Numbered from the stretch's first letter, positions 1 to 8,586 are shown. The stretch is DNA of 64,000 nucleotides from Paractinoplanes polyasparticus (GCF_019710575.1 NZ_JAHWFK010000051.1:1-64000); one strand, 5' to 3'. Notes: generated from the sequence alone by a model not told the origin. Made by a program: numbers and translations.

Positions 1-76
1 GGTGCAGCCACAAATGCTTCCTCCCCATGATCAGTCGATCATGTTTGAGAAGCTCCACGAAAGCGGGGGGAACTCA
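1..76 (-). mobile_element. Left end of an IS3-family element running off the window
   Basis: Read on the minus strand, the terminus begins with TGAGTTCCCC at position 76, the TGA-type tip typical of IS3-family inverted repeats. About 65 bases further in, a GTG at 11-9 starts VAAP..., the usual opening of actinobacterial IS3 OrfA. The whole stretch matches a second copy at about 18093-18178: GTGGAGC..TTCAA.CATGATCG and the VAAP start are shared. The rest of the element lies outside the window. The 14 bp palindrome arms CATGATC / GATCATG at 27-44 sit inside it. Confidence 0.6.
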
Positions 77-2898
77 CGTGTGCACTCCAGCGACGCGGGC
101 GCTTCCGTGCCGGCATGTTCCCGCCACTCGCTGACGGCAAGGCTGCGGTTCGCCGTTTCGCATGCCTGCCGCATCCACTCGGCCGGCGAGAGCTGCCATC
201 GTTGTAGCTGGCCGGGGAAGTCGGTGTCGAGGTTGCTCCCGATTGCGGCCACCATCGCCTTCCCGTTGCCGGAGAACGCGATGGACGTCGCGAGGCCCGA
301 CTCGGGCGGGCTCAGGTCCAGCGACCCTATGGTGGTGCCGGTACGGCTGTCCTTGACCACCACGGTGTCGTCACCGCGGTGCTGCACGAACAGCTCGTCC
401 TGATTGCTGATCGCGAACACGCTCAGAGTGTCCGGATCGTTGGCGACAGTGCGGACGATCCGACCCGCGTCGACGTCCCAAAGGTTGACTACGTTGGTTG
501 TTTGGCGTTGCACGGCGAGTTTGTCGCCGACGAAGGTGATGCTGTTAGCGGCCAGGTAGGAGTCGGTGGCACGCTCCTGCGGCGACCGGGCCGCTATGAT
601 TCGGACGTCGTCGGTGTCGATCGTCGCCACGGCTACCCCGTCGGTGGTGATCACCGCCGCGCGTGTTCCGTCCGCGCTGATGGCTCCGATGCCTCCACCC
701 GGGTCGATCTCCGGATCTCCCTCAGGCAACGTGTCGATACGTCGCAGCAGCTCGCCGGTACGGGTGTCGTGGACTTCGATCGTGTTGGTGGCGTCGACAA
801 CCACAAGACGGGTGCCGTCATCTGTCACCCGCACCGCCTTCGTCCTAGAGACGCCGCTGTCGACTGGGAAGGCCACAGCAGGGGCGGGCAGCGGCAGATC
901 GGCCGGGGATCCTCTGACCAAGAGGCGGTTGTCGGGGGTCCAAGCGACTCCGCCGCCCGTCGTGATCGGAGCACTCGGCGTGCCGGGCACACCGTCGAAG
1001 CGGTGAATGCGTAAACCGTCGCCGGCCTCTGCGGACACGACTACTGCGGTCGCGTCATGGTTGGCCGTAATGGTGACCGGGGCGCACCCGGTGCACGGCG
1101 ACAACACCGATGTTGTGGTTCGTTTCGCTATCCGGTTCAGCTGGTTGGTGTCCCACAGCGCAACCGACGAGCCGGCGCCGGAGATCAGGTGTGAAGAGTC
1201 GCCGAGGAAGGCGAGTGTGTCGGGGTTGATCGATGCGTTGCCGGTCAACGCGAGTGGGGCTCTGCGAGTGCCGCCGGCTGCGACGACGGCGGATACGTAA
1301 ATGGTGCCGTTGCTGGCGGTGGCGGCTCGTTTGCCGTCGCGGGACAGCGCGAGCGCGGTCGGGAAACGGCCGACGCTGGCAGCTTCGCGGTGGTGATCGG
1401 TTGTGGCGGCGCTCAGGGCTCGGGTCTGCCAGATCGGAAGCCAGTCGGCGCCATTGGTGTAGGTCACCAGGCTGCCGTCGGGTGAGATCGCGGCTGCGGA
1501 GTTTTGCACGCCGAAACCGGCTGAGCCGATGGCAGACCGAGTGAGCGTGGGAAGGGTGCGCCGTTCCCAGTTGCCGTAGCCGCTGTCGAATAGCACGAGC
1601 TGCTGGTCAGTCGGGGCCATGATCTCGTTCCAGCCGCCGGTGTCGGTGGTGTCTACCGACCGAGTTGTTCCTCGATCAAGATCGATCATGGTGAGACGGC
1701 CGGGCGGCTCAAATGTGTCCGCGACGACTGAGTGCACGATGGCCGTCGTTCCCGACGGTGTCGCCGCCACCACCGGGTCGCTGTGACCGGGCGGGACAGT
1801 GATGTCATGTATGCCGGAGTCGGCCGCCCAGGCCACTGCTCGGGACTGATCGGCAGCGACGACGGTGCCGCCGTCGGCGCTGAGCGACAAGCTTCGTATT
1901 TCTCCGGGCAGGTCGGCGAGCTGCTGCGCCCTGGCGCCGGTGAACGGCCAGCGCATCACCCGTCCGTCCGCCGTGCCTGCAACGACGATCTTGCCGTCGC
2001 GGGAGCCGGCAACCCGCGTGACCTCAGCACCGGCGTGCAGGTACCGCACCAAGGAGGGGCTGGCGGTCATCGCGCGTAACAACCCGGCCTGGGTTTGCGG
2101 TACGGGATCGAGCCGGTACGCCTCAGCGGCCAGCAGCTGCGCCAAATCCAGCTGGCTGTCGAGATTGGCTACCGCAGCGGACGCCAGAGCCCGGGCGGAG
2201 GCGATCCGGGCCTGATCGAGGGCCGTGCGGCGCTGGCTGACCGCGATGACGGCGGCCACCACTACCAGCACCAGCAGCACGCACAACGCGATGACCGCCC
2301 CGGCGCGCTGCCGTCGCGCACGACGATGCAGCGTGATGTGCTCGCCCACAAGTAGATCCAGGTCCACGCCCCGGACCGGCGCGGCGATCTTCGCAACGTT
2401 TTGCAGCAGGTCAGGATTCGCGGCGTCCAAGCGGCCGGTCGTGGTCAGGCTTCGGACGTCGACCCACAGCGGCTCGGCGTCGAACATCTTCAGAGCGGCG
2501 GGTGGAAGCGCCGTGGTGAGCGCGCGATCCCAGCCCTTCAGGCCGTCACTCCAATGCAAAACACCCTTCGTCAACGCGATGATCACGTGATCGGGAGACC
2601 TGTTCTCGTCCCACCAGGCGACTTCCCGATTGACCCATTCCGATGAGGCAGCTTCGGGGGAAGCTAGCAGCACGAAGTACCGCGACGACTCCAGCGCCGC
2701 GATGATCGACTTTGTCAGGTTGTGGCCGGCGGACAGGCTTGTGTAGTCACGGAAGACACGCAGACTTCGCGGCCGATACCACGCAGTAGCAAACCGCTCC
2801 AACGAACCCTGCAGCGTTCTGGCCAGCTCACCGTTGACCGCATGGCTGTACGACATGAACGCGTCATACCGGTAGTCGGTGGCGGTGTCAGGGGACAC
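31..2898 (-). CDS. TIR domain - transmembrane - WD40 propeller protein
   Basis: Residues about 9-110 form a TIR domain (YDAFMSYS box, then VFRDYTSLSAG and SSEWVNREV; Glu92 is at the position of the NADase glutamate of TIR enzymes). Residues about 199-220 are one hydrophobic membrane segment after a basic stretch. The remaining 700 residues have repeated SxDG and LWD-type WD40 blades. Such proteins are thought to be membrane-anchored sensors in which the propeller detects something and TIR acts on NAD or signals; that role is inference. The start is GTG with GGAG five bases upstream. The last 14 residues (EFPPLSWSFSNMID) are encoded by the IS3 end, so the native stop has been replaced and the protein is slightly altered at its C-terminus. 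Confidence 0.85.
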   Translation of the reverse strand: MSPDTATDYRYDAFMSYSHAVNGELARTLQGSLERFATAWYRPRSLRVFRDYTSLSAGHNLTKSIIAALESSRYFVLLASPEAASSEWVNREVAWWDENRSPDHVIIALTKGVLHWSDGLKGWDRALTTALPPAALKMFDAEPLWVDVRSLTTTGRLDAANPDLLQNVAKIAAPVRGVDLDLLVGEHITLHRRARRQRAGAVIALCVLLVLVVVAAVIAVSQRRTALDQARIASARALASAAVANLDSQLDLAQLLAAEAYRLDPVPQTQAGLLRAMTASPSLVRYLHAGAEVTRVAGSRDGKIVVAGTADGRVMRWPFTGARAQQLADLPGEIRSLSLSADGGTVVAADQSRAVAWAADSGIHDITVPPGHSDPVVAATPSGTTAIVHSVVADTFEPPGRLTMIDLDRGTTRSVDTTDTGGWNEIMAPTDQQLVLFDSGYGNWERRTLPTLTRSAIGSAGFGVQNSAAAISPDGSLVTYTNGADWLPIWQTRALSAATTDHHREAASVGRFPTALALSRDGKRAATASNGTIYVSAVVAAGGTRRAPLALTGNASINPDTLAFLGDSSHLISGAGSSVALWDTNQLNRIAKRTTTSVLSPCTGCAPVTITANHDATAVVVSAEAGDGLRIHRFDGVPGTPSAPITTGGGVAWTPDNRLLVRGSPADLPLPAPAVAFPVDSGVSRTKAVRVTDDGTRLVVVDATNTIEVHDTRTGELLRRIDTLPEGDPEIDPGGGIGAISADGTRAAVITTDGVAVATIDTDDVRIIAARSPQERATDSYLAANSITFVGDKLAVQRQTTNVVNLWDVDAGRIVRTVANDPDTLSVFAISNQDELFVQHRGDDTVVVKDSRTGTTIGSLDLSPPESGLATSIAFSGNGKAMVAAIGSNLDTDFPGQLQRWQLSPAEWMRQACETANRSLAVSEWREHAGTEAPASLECTREFPPLSWSFSNMID

Positions 2899-3228
2899 GA
2901 AGGCTCCGATCAGCTCATCGCCGCGTTCAGCATCGTCACGGACTAAGCAGTGTCCGACAACGGTCGTCCGGAATGCATCGTCCTAACGGGCGACCGGCGC
3001 GAACGCCGCGTCGCAAGAACTCCCATGGACCTCGGACAGCGGCAAGGCAGGTGCCGTGTCGGCGGAGCCGCTGACGTGCCCAGGGCTCGGCTGCCGGCCG
3101 CACGGCGCGGATATGCCGGCAACACTGCCCTTCATCGCGTAGCGGGAGTAGACCCCTGCCACCAATAGAACGGATAGCGGCGACCTGAGCCCGGCACATG
3201 CCGGCCATCGTTCGCGGCTCAAGACTAG
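2899..3228. other. Gene-free spacer upstream of the TIR gene
   Basis: No reading frame here has recognisable protein similarity. The short frames on both strands have no ribosome site and overlap each other. It holds the promoter of the minus-strand TIR gene, but no clear -35/-10 pair is visible. It ends in CTAG (3225-3228), the target flank of the IS5-type element. Confidence 0.4.
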
Positions 3229-4120
3229 AGCGAATCTGACGGATCATGGCGGCGGTCGGGTCGTGCGCGGAGCCAGATCATGATCGAGGCGATGGTCACG
3301 GTGGCGTGGTACCGGTCTTTGAGCTTGTCGTAGCGTGTGGCGACGGCCCGGAACTGCTTGAGCCGGTTGAAGGCGCGTTCGATCTGGTTGCGGTCCCTGT
3401 ACCGCTCGGCGTCGAAGTTCGGTGGCCGCCCACCGCGGTTTCCTCGGCGGGCCCGACCGGCAATGACGTCATCGCGTTCCGGGATCGTGTGTGGGATCCG
3501 GCGTGCTCGCAGGGATTGGCGGTTGGCGCGGGAGCCGTAGGCCTTGTCCGCGGTCAAGTGGTCGAGACGTTTGCGGGGCCGGCCTTGGCCGGCGGGCCGG
3601 GCGATGCTGACGGCGTCGAGCAGCGACACCAGTTCCTTGGTGTCAGCGGCCTGACCTGCTGTGATCCGGGTGACCAGGCTGCGGCCGCGTCCCTCGGCGA
3701 GCAGATGCAGTTTGGTGGTCAGGCCGCCCCTTGAGCGGCCGATCCCTTGTGCTGCCCGCGATTCGGCCGGGCTCAGCCCCCTTTGCGGGCACCGGATGCG
3801 TTCTGGTGGGCACGCACGACGGTGGCGTCGGCCTGGGCCCGCCAGTCCAGATCGCCGGCGGCGTCCGCGTCGGTCCGCAGCCGCTGCGCGATGCGGTCCC
3901 AGGTGCCGTCCTGTTCCCATTGGGAGAACCGGTGATAGACCGTCTTCCAGGGCCCGTAGCGGTCCGGGACCTGATGCCACTTCGCGCCGTTCTCCGTGCG
4001 CCACAAAATCCCGTTGATCACCTGCCGGTGATCACGCCACCGGCCACCACGCTGCGGATCCATGCTCGGCAGCCACGGTTGCAGACGTTCCCACTCCGGA
4101 TCGGTCAAATCACCAGCCAC
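3225..4120 (-). CDS. IS5-family transposase OrfA/OrfB, joined by -1 frameshift
   Basis: OrfA (4120 to 3773) begins MAGDLTDPEWERLQPWLP, a DUF4096-type N-terminal DNA-binding domain, and ends ARKGG-stop. The second frame carries the DDE part: GRSRGGLTTKLHLLAEG, then DKAYGS, then a C-terminal RNQIERAFNRLKQFRAVATRYDK block. The frames meet at a slippery AAAGGGGGC (3776-3784). A -1 slip there gives ARKGG-LSPAESRAAQGIGRSRGG, which reads as one normal transposase of about 298 residues. The OrfB stop codon TAG is supplied by the CTAG target flank at 3225-3228. Nothing suggests inactivation. Confidence 0.85.
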
Positions 4121-4172
4121 GACAACCGCAACGATCGATCATGGCCACGCGTGATGATCCGTCAGATTCGCC
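3229..4172 (-). mobile_element. Complete IS5-family insertion sequence (about 944 bp)
   Basis: The ends are a 19-bp inverted repeat with one mismatch: AGCGAATCTGACGGATCAT at 3229 and, reversed, GGCGAATCTGACGGATCAT ending at 4172. Both ends are flanked by CTAG (3225-3228 and 4173-4176), matching the CTAG/YTAR target habit of the IS427 group of IS5. One transposase gene in two overlapping frames fills the element. The sharp ends, intact repeats and direct CTAG flanks suggest a recent and possibly still mobile insertion. Confidence 0.85.
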
Positions 4173-4383
4173 CTAGAGTGGAAGCCACATCGGCGATAAG
4201 GCTGCGAGCCTTGGGACCGCCGCCAACCACAGCCGCTGAGCCGGATCCTGCGACCCGTCCGATCCGCCGGGCGGGAATCATCGCGGCATCGCTCGAGCTC
4301 CGCGTGCCCGCGAACGTCTGGCGCGGTGGCGGACTGCGTCTGTCGTGCTGGAGCGGATGGCTGCCTGAGTAACGCGCGGACGG

Positions 4384-5100
4384 TTATGCGCCGCTCGTGA
4401 GGGAGCCGACCGCAGCAAGAACCTCGTCTGGATCGAGACGATCAAGGATCACGTCAGGATGATGAGCGGCCAGCTCGTCGCTTCCGGCTCTATGAGCGAC
4501 GACCACGACCCAGAAGCCGCCGTGCCGGGCACAGGCGATGTCGTTGGGAGCGTCCCCGATGACGACTGCCTTGGCCGGATCCAGCTGGCGGCCATAGACC
4601 TCGGAGTACCGACTCGCTACTACCGCGGGCAACTCGAAACGATCACGAGCATCCGAGCCGAAACCACCGATTCGTAGATCGAGGTACTCGTCAAGCTCCG
4701 ACACTGCCAGCTTGACCTCGGCGGCCGAACGGACATTTCCGGTCAGTACCGTCTGAACAAAGCCACCATGATGTAGTGCCGCGATGCTCGCCTTGGCACC
4801 CTGATACGGCGGCTGCACCTCAGCGAGCTCTTGGCGGCCCTCGTACATGACCGCGGCGATGGCTTCGTGGAACTGCGGTATGCCGGCTTCAGCCCTCAAG
4901 GTGTCGATCCCCGAGGCGATCGCGGTGTCAACGACGATGGACTCGTCTGTGTACCCGTGCACCTTCTTATCGGGGAAGACGACATCGGACTCTGTGATGC
5001 CGTACGTGCGAGCGGTGGCTCGGGTCAGCCATCGAAGGTCCGCAGGGATCAGGGTCCCATCGACGTCCCAGATGACCAGACCAGCATCGCCATCACTCAT
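4384..5100 (-). CDS. HAD-superfamily phosphatase
   Basis: A 238-residue haloacid-dehalogenase-type hydrolase. Motif I is WDVDGTLI (Asp12 nucleophile, Asp14 acid/base). The TGN near residue 119 is motif II, and GDAPNDIACA near residue 188 is motif IV for Mg2+. A helical cap lies between motifs I and II, as in phosphoglycolate-phosphatase-like members. The protein should be cytosolic and remove phosphate from a small metabolite; the substrate cannot be read from sequence. It starts at ATG and stands alone, with the IS5 element downstream and an unrelated plus-strand gene upstream. Confidence 0.8.
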   Translation of the reverse strand: MSDGDAGLVIWDVDGTLIPADLRWLTRATARTYGITESDVVFPDKKVHGYTDESIVVDTAIASGIDTLRAEAGIPQFHEAIAAVMYEGRQELAEVQPPYQGAKASIAALHHGGFVQTVLTGNVRSAAEVKLAVSELDEYLDLRIGGFGSDARDRFELPAVVASRYSEVYGRQLDPAKAVVIGDAPNDIACARHGGFWVVVVAHRAGSDELAAHHPDVILDRLDPDEVLAAVGSLTSGA

Positions 5101-5455
5101 AGGTTCATCGTCCTACATCAGCTAGCGCCCGGAGCATGCGCTGACCGGCGCCGCCCCACAGCATCGAGGGGGCAGAGCGGTGTCGGAACTTCGTCGGAGA
5201 GAGTCTTTGGGTGCCCCGGTAGTGCAGACGGTCCCCACGGGCCCGATCACCCTGCGTACACGCGATCATTAAGCCACTCTGAGCGTAGATGCGCGGATCT
5301 AGCCGATGAGAGCGCACTCGATCAGGTCCCTGATCTGTGCGGACAAGCCACCGACGACGCCGATATACGTCGGGCCGGAAAGGCGTACGCGAATCGCGCA
5401 CCAGCGTCCGCTCACGGGACAGCGTGTGGCCGGGGTGTGCCTGTAGCTTTCCCCC
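5101..5455. other. Intergenic region with leaderless-type promoter for the next gene
   Basis: No convincing coding sequence is visible on either strand. Near its right end TAGCTT (5444-5449) fits the actinobacterial -10 pattern TANNNT and lies seven bases before the ATG at 5456. There is no Shine-Dalgarno sequence, so the following gene is probably read from a leaderless mRNA. A -35 element is not clear. Confidence 0.35.
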
Positions 5456-5977
5456 ATGGTGTGGACTCGACGGCTCGCCCTCGCCGGGATTCTCTGGTGT
5501 GCCGGGCTGTTGGTGGCCACAACGCTGCCCGGTGGCCTTTCGTGGCCCATGCCCGTTGTTGTGTTGTCAGCGGGACTGCCAGTGCTGCCGGGTCTTGTCG
5601 CCGTCCTGGTGGCAGGCACAGGCCAGGCTAGCTTGAAGGCCGGGACCCGTGCTGGTAAGGCCAAGGCATTGGGGCGTCTGGTCCGCGAAGCGCTGCCGGT
5701 TTGGCTGCTGGTCGCGAGTGGGCTTCTGTTCGCCGGGTTCTGGTTAATCGCAGTTCTCGCCCTGACTGGCTCGCCAGGTGTGGCGGAGGAGCAGGCCGGA
5801 ACCTACGTTGTCAACAACAACGGTGAAACGACTGTCATCAGCGAGGCGGAGTATCTGACCTTGCGGGCGAAGGAGTCGCGGCTCGTAGTCGCATTGGCTG
5901 CCTGCAGCGGCGTCGGCGTTGCCGTCATCTCCACCGCTCTGCTTCGCCGGCAAGCCGGCGAGGCGGTACATCCGTAG
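5456..5977 (+). CDS. Small integral membrane protein of unknown function
   Basis: 173 residues with four hydrophobic stretches, at about 7-25, 33-53, 83-105 and 146-163. A charged loop around residue 60-75 (GTRAGKAKALGRLVRE) lies between the second and third. A polar loop around 108-140 includes VVNNNGETTVISEAEY. No named family is recognised. It has no ribosome site and an apparent leaderless promoter. No neighbour gives it a pathway. Confidence 0.6.
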   Translation: MVWTRRLALAGILWCAGLLVATTLPGGLSWPMPVVVLSAGLPVLPGLVAVLVAGTGQASLKAGTRAGKAKALGRLVREALPVWLLVASGLLFAGFWLIAVLALTGSPGVAEEQAGTYVVNNNGETTVISEAEYLTLRAKESRLVVALAACSGVGVAVISTALLRRQAGEAVHP

Positions 5978-6164
5978 GGAGGCGCTATTGGACCGTACTA
6001 ATCGGGGCGTTGCCGCCTCTGGCTGCCGGTGGGCCACGTTGAGGGCTGCATCGGTGAACGGCCGACCCAACCGCTCCGTCGAGACGAGAGGTCCAGACCC
6101 AGCGTCGCTCATGCAGTGAGTACTACTGCTTCGGGGATCGGCGTGGGGTATGCGCTGGCGCTTC

Positions 6165-6510
6165 TCAGTTTCTGTATCGGCGCGAATGCCGCGGTCGCCG
6201 CCGGCGATCGCGGCAGCCGCGGGGAAGGCCACGACGACCTCGATCACGAGGAGCACCGCGACCGCGCTGAGCAACCACCCGAACGGCAGATCGGGCCGCC
6301 GGTCGAGGAGGAGCGCGCCCGCCACTCCGTACGAGATCATCGTGCTCATGGGGTTCGCCCAGGCCGGCAGCTGATCGTGGCCGGTGGGCACTGCCCGGCC
6401 GGACGATGCCCACACCGTCAGGAACACCGTGCCGACGAACACAGCGACCAGCGTCGCCGCCGCCCAATGGCCGGCGCCGAACCTGGCTGTAACAGTTCGC
6501 GTGACGATGA
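6165..6510 (-). pseudogene. Remnant of a sensor histidine kinase N-terminal membrane region
   Basis: The minus frame reads FGAGHWAAATLVAVFVGTVF, then NPMSTMISYGVAGALLLDRR, then PDLPFGWLLSAVAVLLVIEV. This is the paired-helix pattern with 'RRP...FGWLL' found at the start of many actinobacterial sensor kinases. It has no plausible start codon, and after about 110 residues it becomes unrelated sequence. No DHp or ATPase domain follows, so I read it as a truncated relic. The 5978-6164 stretch on its left holds nothing recognisable. Confidence 0.35.
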
Positions 6511-6636
6511 GCCGAGCATGCCGCTGCGCCGACCGGCTGCGCAATGGCCGTTGTTCCCGGCGGTCGGGAGCATCTCCCGGGACGCCGGGAACCGGCGCTC
6601 TGGTCCAGGGGCGACGGCCGGCCACAGGCTGATGCC

Positions 6637-7335
6637 ATGACTACTTCCATGAAGTCCGAACGAGCCGGGAACGCGACAGCCGTGCGCCCACCCGGCACCG
6701 ACCTGAGACGGTTCGGCCTCGCCGCGGGCGCGCTGCTCGCGCCCTGGTTCATCCTCGCCTGCAACGTCGGCTGGGCGACAGCGCAGGCCGACGGTGCGAG
6801 CGACGCGACCGGCGCCGACTCGCTGGCCGCCGCTGCGGCCCATCCGGACCTGCTGCACAACGTCGTCCTCTTCGGCATGATCGGCGCACTGCTGATGATT
6901 CCGGCGGCGCTCGGCGCGGCCCGGATCGCCGGAGCCGGGCGGCTCTCCTTCATCGGCGGCACGCTGGTCGCCGCCGGCTACGTCTGCTACCTGGCCGTGC
7001 TGATGTCCGACCTCACCACCCTCGCGATGGTTCGCGTCGGCGGCCCGATGGCCGACTTCGCCCAGGTGCTCGACACCAGGCAGGAGTTCGCCGCCGGCAC
7101 GTGGGTCTTCCTGCTGTTCGTCCTCGGCAACATCGTCGGGACGTTCCTGCTCGGACTCGCGCTGTGGCGCTCCCGGGCGGTCCCCCGATGGGCCGCCGCC
7201 GCGATCATGGCCTGGCCACTGCTGCACATCACCGGCCTGCTGGCCGGGACCGAATGGATCGAGGTGGCCGGAGCCATCGTGCAGGGTGCGGGGTTCGCCG
7301 CCGTCGGGGTCCAACTGCTGCGGGGGAAATCGTGA
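6637..7335 (+). CDS. DUF4386-like multi-pass membrane protein
   Basis: 232 residues starting MTTSMKSERAG. About seven hydrophobic segments follow (FGLAAGALLAPWFI, VVLFGMIGALLMIPAALGA, FIGGTLVAAGYVCYLAVLM and others). The spacing resembles DUF4386-type membrane proteins; no catalytic motif is visible. It overlaps the next gene (GTGA, 7332-7335), so the two are translationally coupled and probably work in the same process, which is unknown. Confidence 0.65.
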   Translation: MTTSMKSERAGNATAVRPPGTDLRRFGLAAGALLAPWFILACNVGWATAQADGASDATGADSLAAAAAHPDLLHNVVLFGMIGALLMIPAALGAARIAGAGRLSFIGGTLVAAGYVCYLAVLMSDLTTLAMVRVGGPMADFAQVLDTRQEFAAGTWVFLLFVLGNIVGTFLLGLALWRSRAVPRWAAAAIMAWPLLHITGLLAGTEWIEVAGAIVQGAGFAAVGVQLLRGKS

Positions 7336-7664
7336 AGATAATTGCGTACGCGACCGCCACCGTCACCGTCCTGATGGCATTGCTGAACCTGCCGTTCGCC
7401 TTCGACGGAGACGTCGCCGCGCCGCTCGGACGGGTGGTCACGCTGCTGGGCGCGGCCGGTCTCGTCGCAGCCGTGGGGCTGGTCCGCCGAGCACCGTGGG
7501 CGGCGTGGGCCGTCGCCGCCGTCGCCGCCCTGAACATCGCCGGCGCACTGGTCGCCCTGGTGTCGGACCGCGAGGGTGCCCTCATCGGACTGACCGTGAG
7601 CATCTGCGGCCTGCTTCTCGCGGCGGCCTGCCTCAGGACCACGGCCCGGCAGGCGTCGGCCTGA
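7332..7664 (+). CDS. Small four-helix membrane protein, partner of the upstream gene
   Basis: 110 residues starting at GTG 7332 (VKIIAYATATVTVLMALLN), four bases inside the end of the previous gene. A longer frame extends upstream, but it overlaps the previous gene in an arginine-rich shadow frame, so the GTG at 7332 is the better start. Four hydrophobic segments cover almost the whole protein. It is followed directly by a strong terminator. Function unknown. Confidence 0.6.
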   Translation: MKIIAYATATVTVLMALLNLPFAFDGDVAAPLGRVVTLLGAAGLVAAVGLVRRAPWAAWAVAAVAALNIAGALVALVSDREGALIGLTVSICGLLLAAACLRTTARQASA

Positions 7665-7672
7665 TCACAAGT

Positions 7673-7702
7673 GCCGGGGTGCCGCGGGCGCGGCACCCCG
7701 GC
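7673..7702 (+). terminator. Rho-independent-type terminator
   Basis: Perfect 13-bp inverted repeat, GCCGGGGTGCCGC (7673-7685) and GCGGCACCCCGGC (7690-7702), with loop GGGC. It is followed by a T/C-rich run (gtttcgtcgtcccctttc) and lies 8 bases after the stop of the small membrane protein. Confidence 0.85.
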
Positions 7703-7849
7703 GTTTCGTCGTCCCCTTTCCCGGGCCCTCCCGGCAGACCTCAGGTTTGCCGCTACCCCTGGCCGCTCGACCCTGCGGCCGAGGTAGCACGCGATCGTCT
7801 CCGCGCTGACCCGTAATCGGGAGGAGTACATCGAACAGGCCACGATCAC

Positions 7850-7954
7850 ATGCCCGAGCTGCATTGGCTGCTCGGATACCCGTTCGCGTTGACCCTGATG
7901 ACAGTCAGCGGTGTCGTGCTGCACCGGATATTCAAGCGACGTAATTGGCTCTGA
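7850..7954 (+). pseudogene. C-terminal remnant of a CorA-type magnesium transporter
   Basis: The frame reads MPELHWLLGYPFALTLMTVS, then GVVLHRIFKRRNWL and a stop. This is the characteristic C-terminus of CorA: the MPEL..GYP linker after the first helix, the second helix and a basic tail. The soluble domain, first helix and GMN motif are missing. The sequence on its left (7703-7849) has no continuous homologous frame. It is therefore a 3' relic of a deleted gene. Confidence 0.6.
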
Positions 7955-7959
7955 CACCG

Positions 7960-8256
7960 TCAGCTGATTGCGGCCAAGCTCATTTTGCGCAACACCATGT
8001 GGGTGTCGGCGTCCTGAGCGCCGCCGAGCAGTCGCAGGTCGGCGACGGCTCGGTGCAGCTCGCGCATGCTGGGCGCGGACAGCAGCACGACGGCGTCGAT
8101 GTCCGCCGCGATCCACCAGGCCGCGGCGACGTACGGCTGAGCGCGCAGGTGATCGAGCAGGTGGCTACCCGCGACAGTGGTCCTGAGCCGGACGCAGACA
8201 ATCGCCTCGTGCCGGACGTCCTCTGCGTCCGGCTGGGCGCCGGGAAAATTGGTCAT
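7960..8256 (-). CDS. Stand-alone Lrp/AsnC ligand-binding (RAM) domain protein
   Basis: 98 residues that resemble only the C-terminal alpha-beta sandwich of Lrp/AsnC regulators (AIVCVRLRTTVAGSHLLDHL, then VAAAWWIAADIDAVVLLSAP, then ELHRAVADLRLLGGAQDAD). The helix-turn-helix is absent. Such proteins bind amino acids or partner proteins and do not bind DNA themselves. A TATACC seven bases before the ATG suggests a leaderless transcript. It is divergent to kdp, but a functional link is unproven. Confidence 0.55.
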   Translation of the reverse strand: MTNFPGAQPDAEDVRHEAIVCVRLRTTVAGSHLLDHLRAQPYVAAAWWIAADIDAVVLLSAPSMRELHRAVADLRLLGGAQDADTHMVLRKMSLAAIS

Positions 8257-8505
8257 GGCTGCAGGTATACGCCCCGCTGGTCTCCTCCGGCGCTCTTTTA
8301 ACGGCTTTGATGCAAGGCTCGGGCCGATGTTGACGCCGCAATTACGGCTAACTCTCAGTGGCGGCTGTCACCGTCCCCGTAAAAAGGGCGTTAACGAATG
8401 GCCGATGGGCGTAGTCATCGCGTGAATGCCGATGACAAAGGGTTTCGGTGCGCCGATGCTTCATCCCGAAGCAACACCACACATTCCTCGTCTAGGAGTC
8501 CTACC
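8257..8505 (+). promoter_or_regulatory. Control region upstream of the kdp operon
   Basis: A 249-base gap between the divergent RAM-domain gene and the first kdp reading frame. It contains a CCCC-gtaaaaa-GGGC type hairpin around 8375-8390 and repeated GCCGATG blocks near 8402, 8428 and 8452, but no clear -35/-10 pair. I looked for a c-di-AMP (ydaO) riboswitch and found no conserved core. AGGAG lies seven bases before the GTG at 8506. Confidence 0.3.
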
Positions 8506-8586
8506 GTGGCTGATCTCGTGTTCGTCGTGATCACGGTGGCGCTGTTCGCAGCGCTCGCCGTGCTGATCAAGGCGGTCGAACGCTGA
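8506..8586 (+). CDS. 26-residue membrane peptide leading the kdp operon
   Basis: Starts at GTG after AGGAG with a seven-base gap. It encodes [20 protein letters not shown] then IKAVER, essentially one transmembrane helix. Its TGA overlaps the ATG of kdpF (TGATG), so it is coupled to the operon. Similar mini-proteins precede kdpF in other actinomycetes as far as I recall. It may stabilise the Kdp complex as KdpF does; that is inference. Confidence 0.65.
   Translation: MADLVFVVITVALFAALAVLIKAVER

Noticed and set aside
5105-5664. Minus-strand frames upstream of the HAD gene
   Set aside because: No similarity, no ribosome site, and they overlap the better supported membrane protein at 5456-5977.
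8257-8505. Possible c-di-AMP (ydaO) riboswitch before kdp
   Set aside because: The conserved core sequences and pseudoknot pattern were not found; only weak local hairpins are present.
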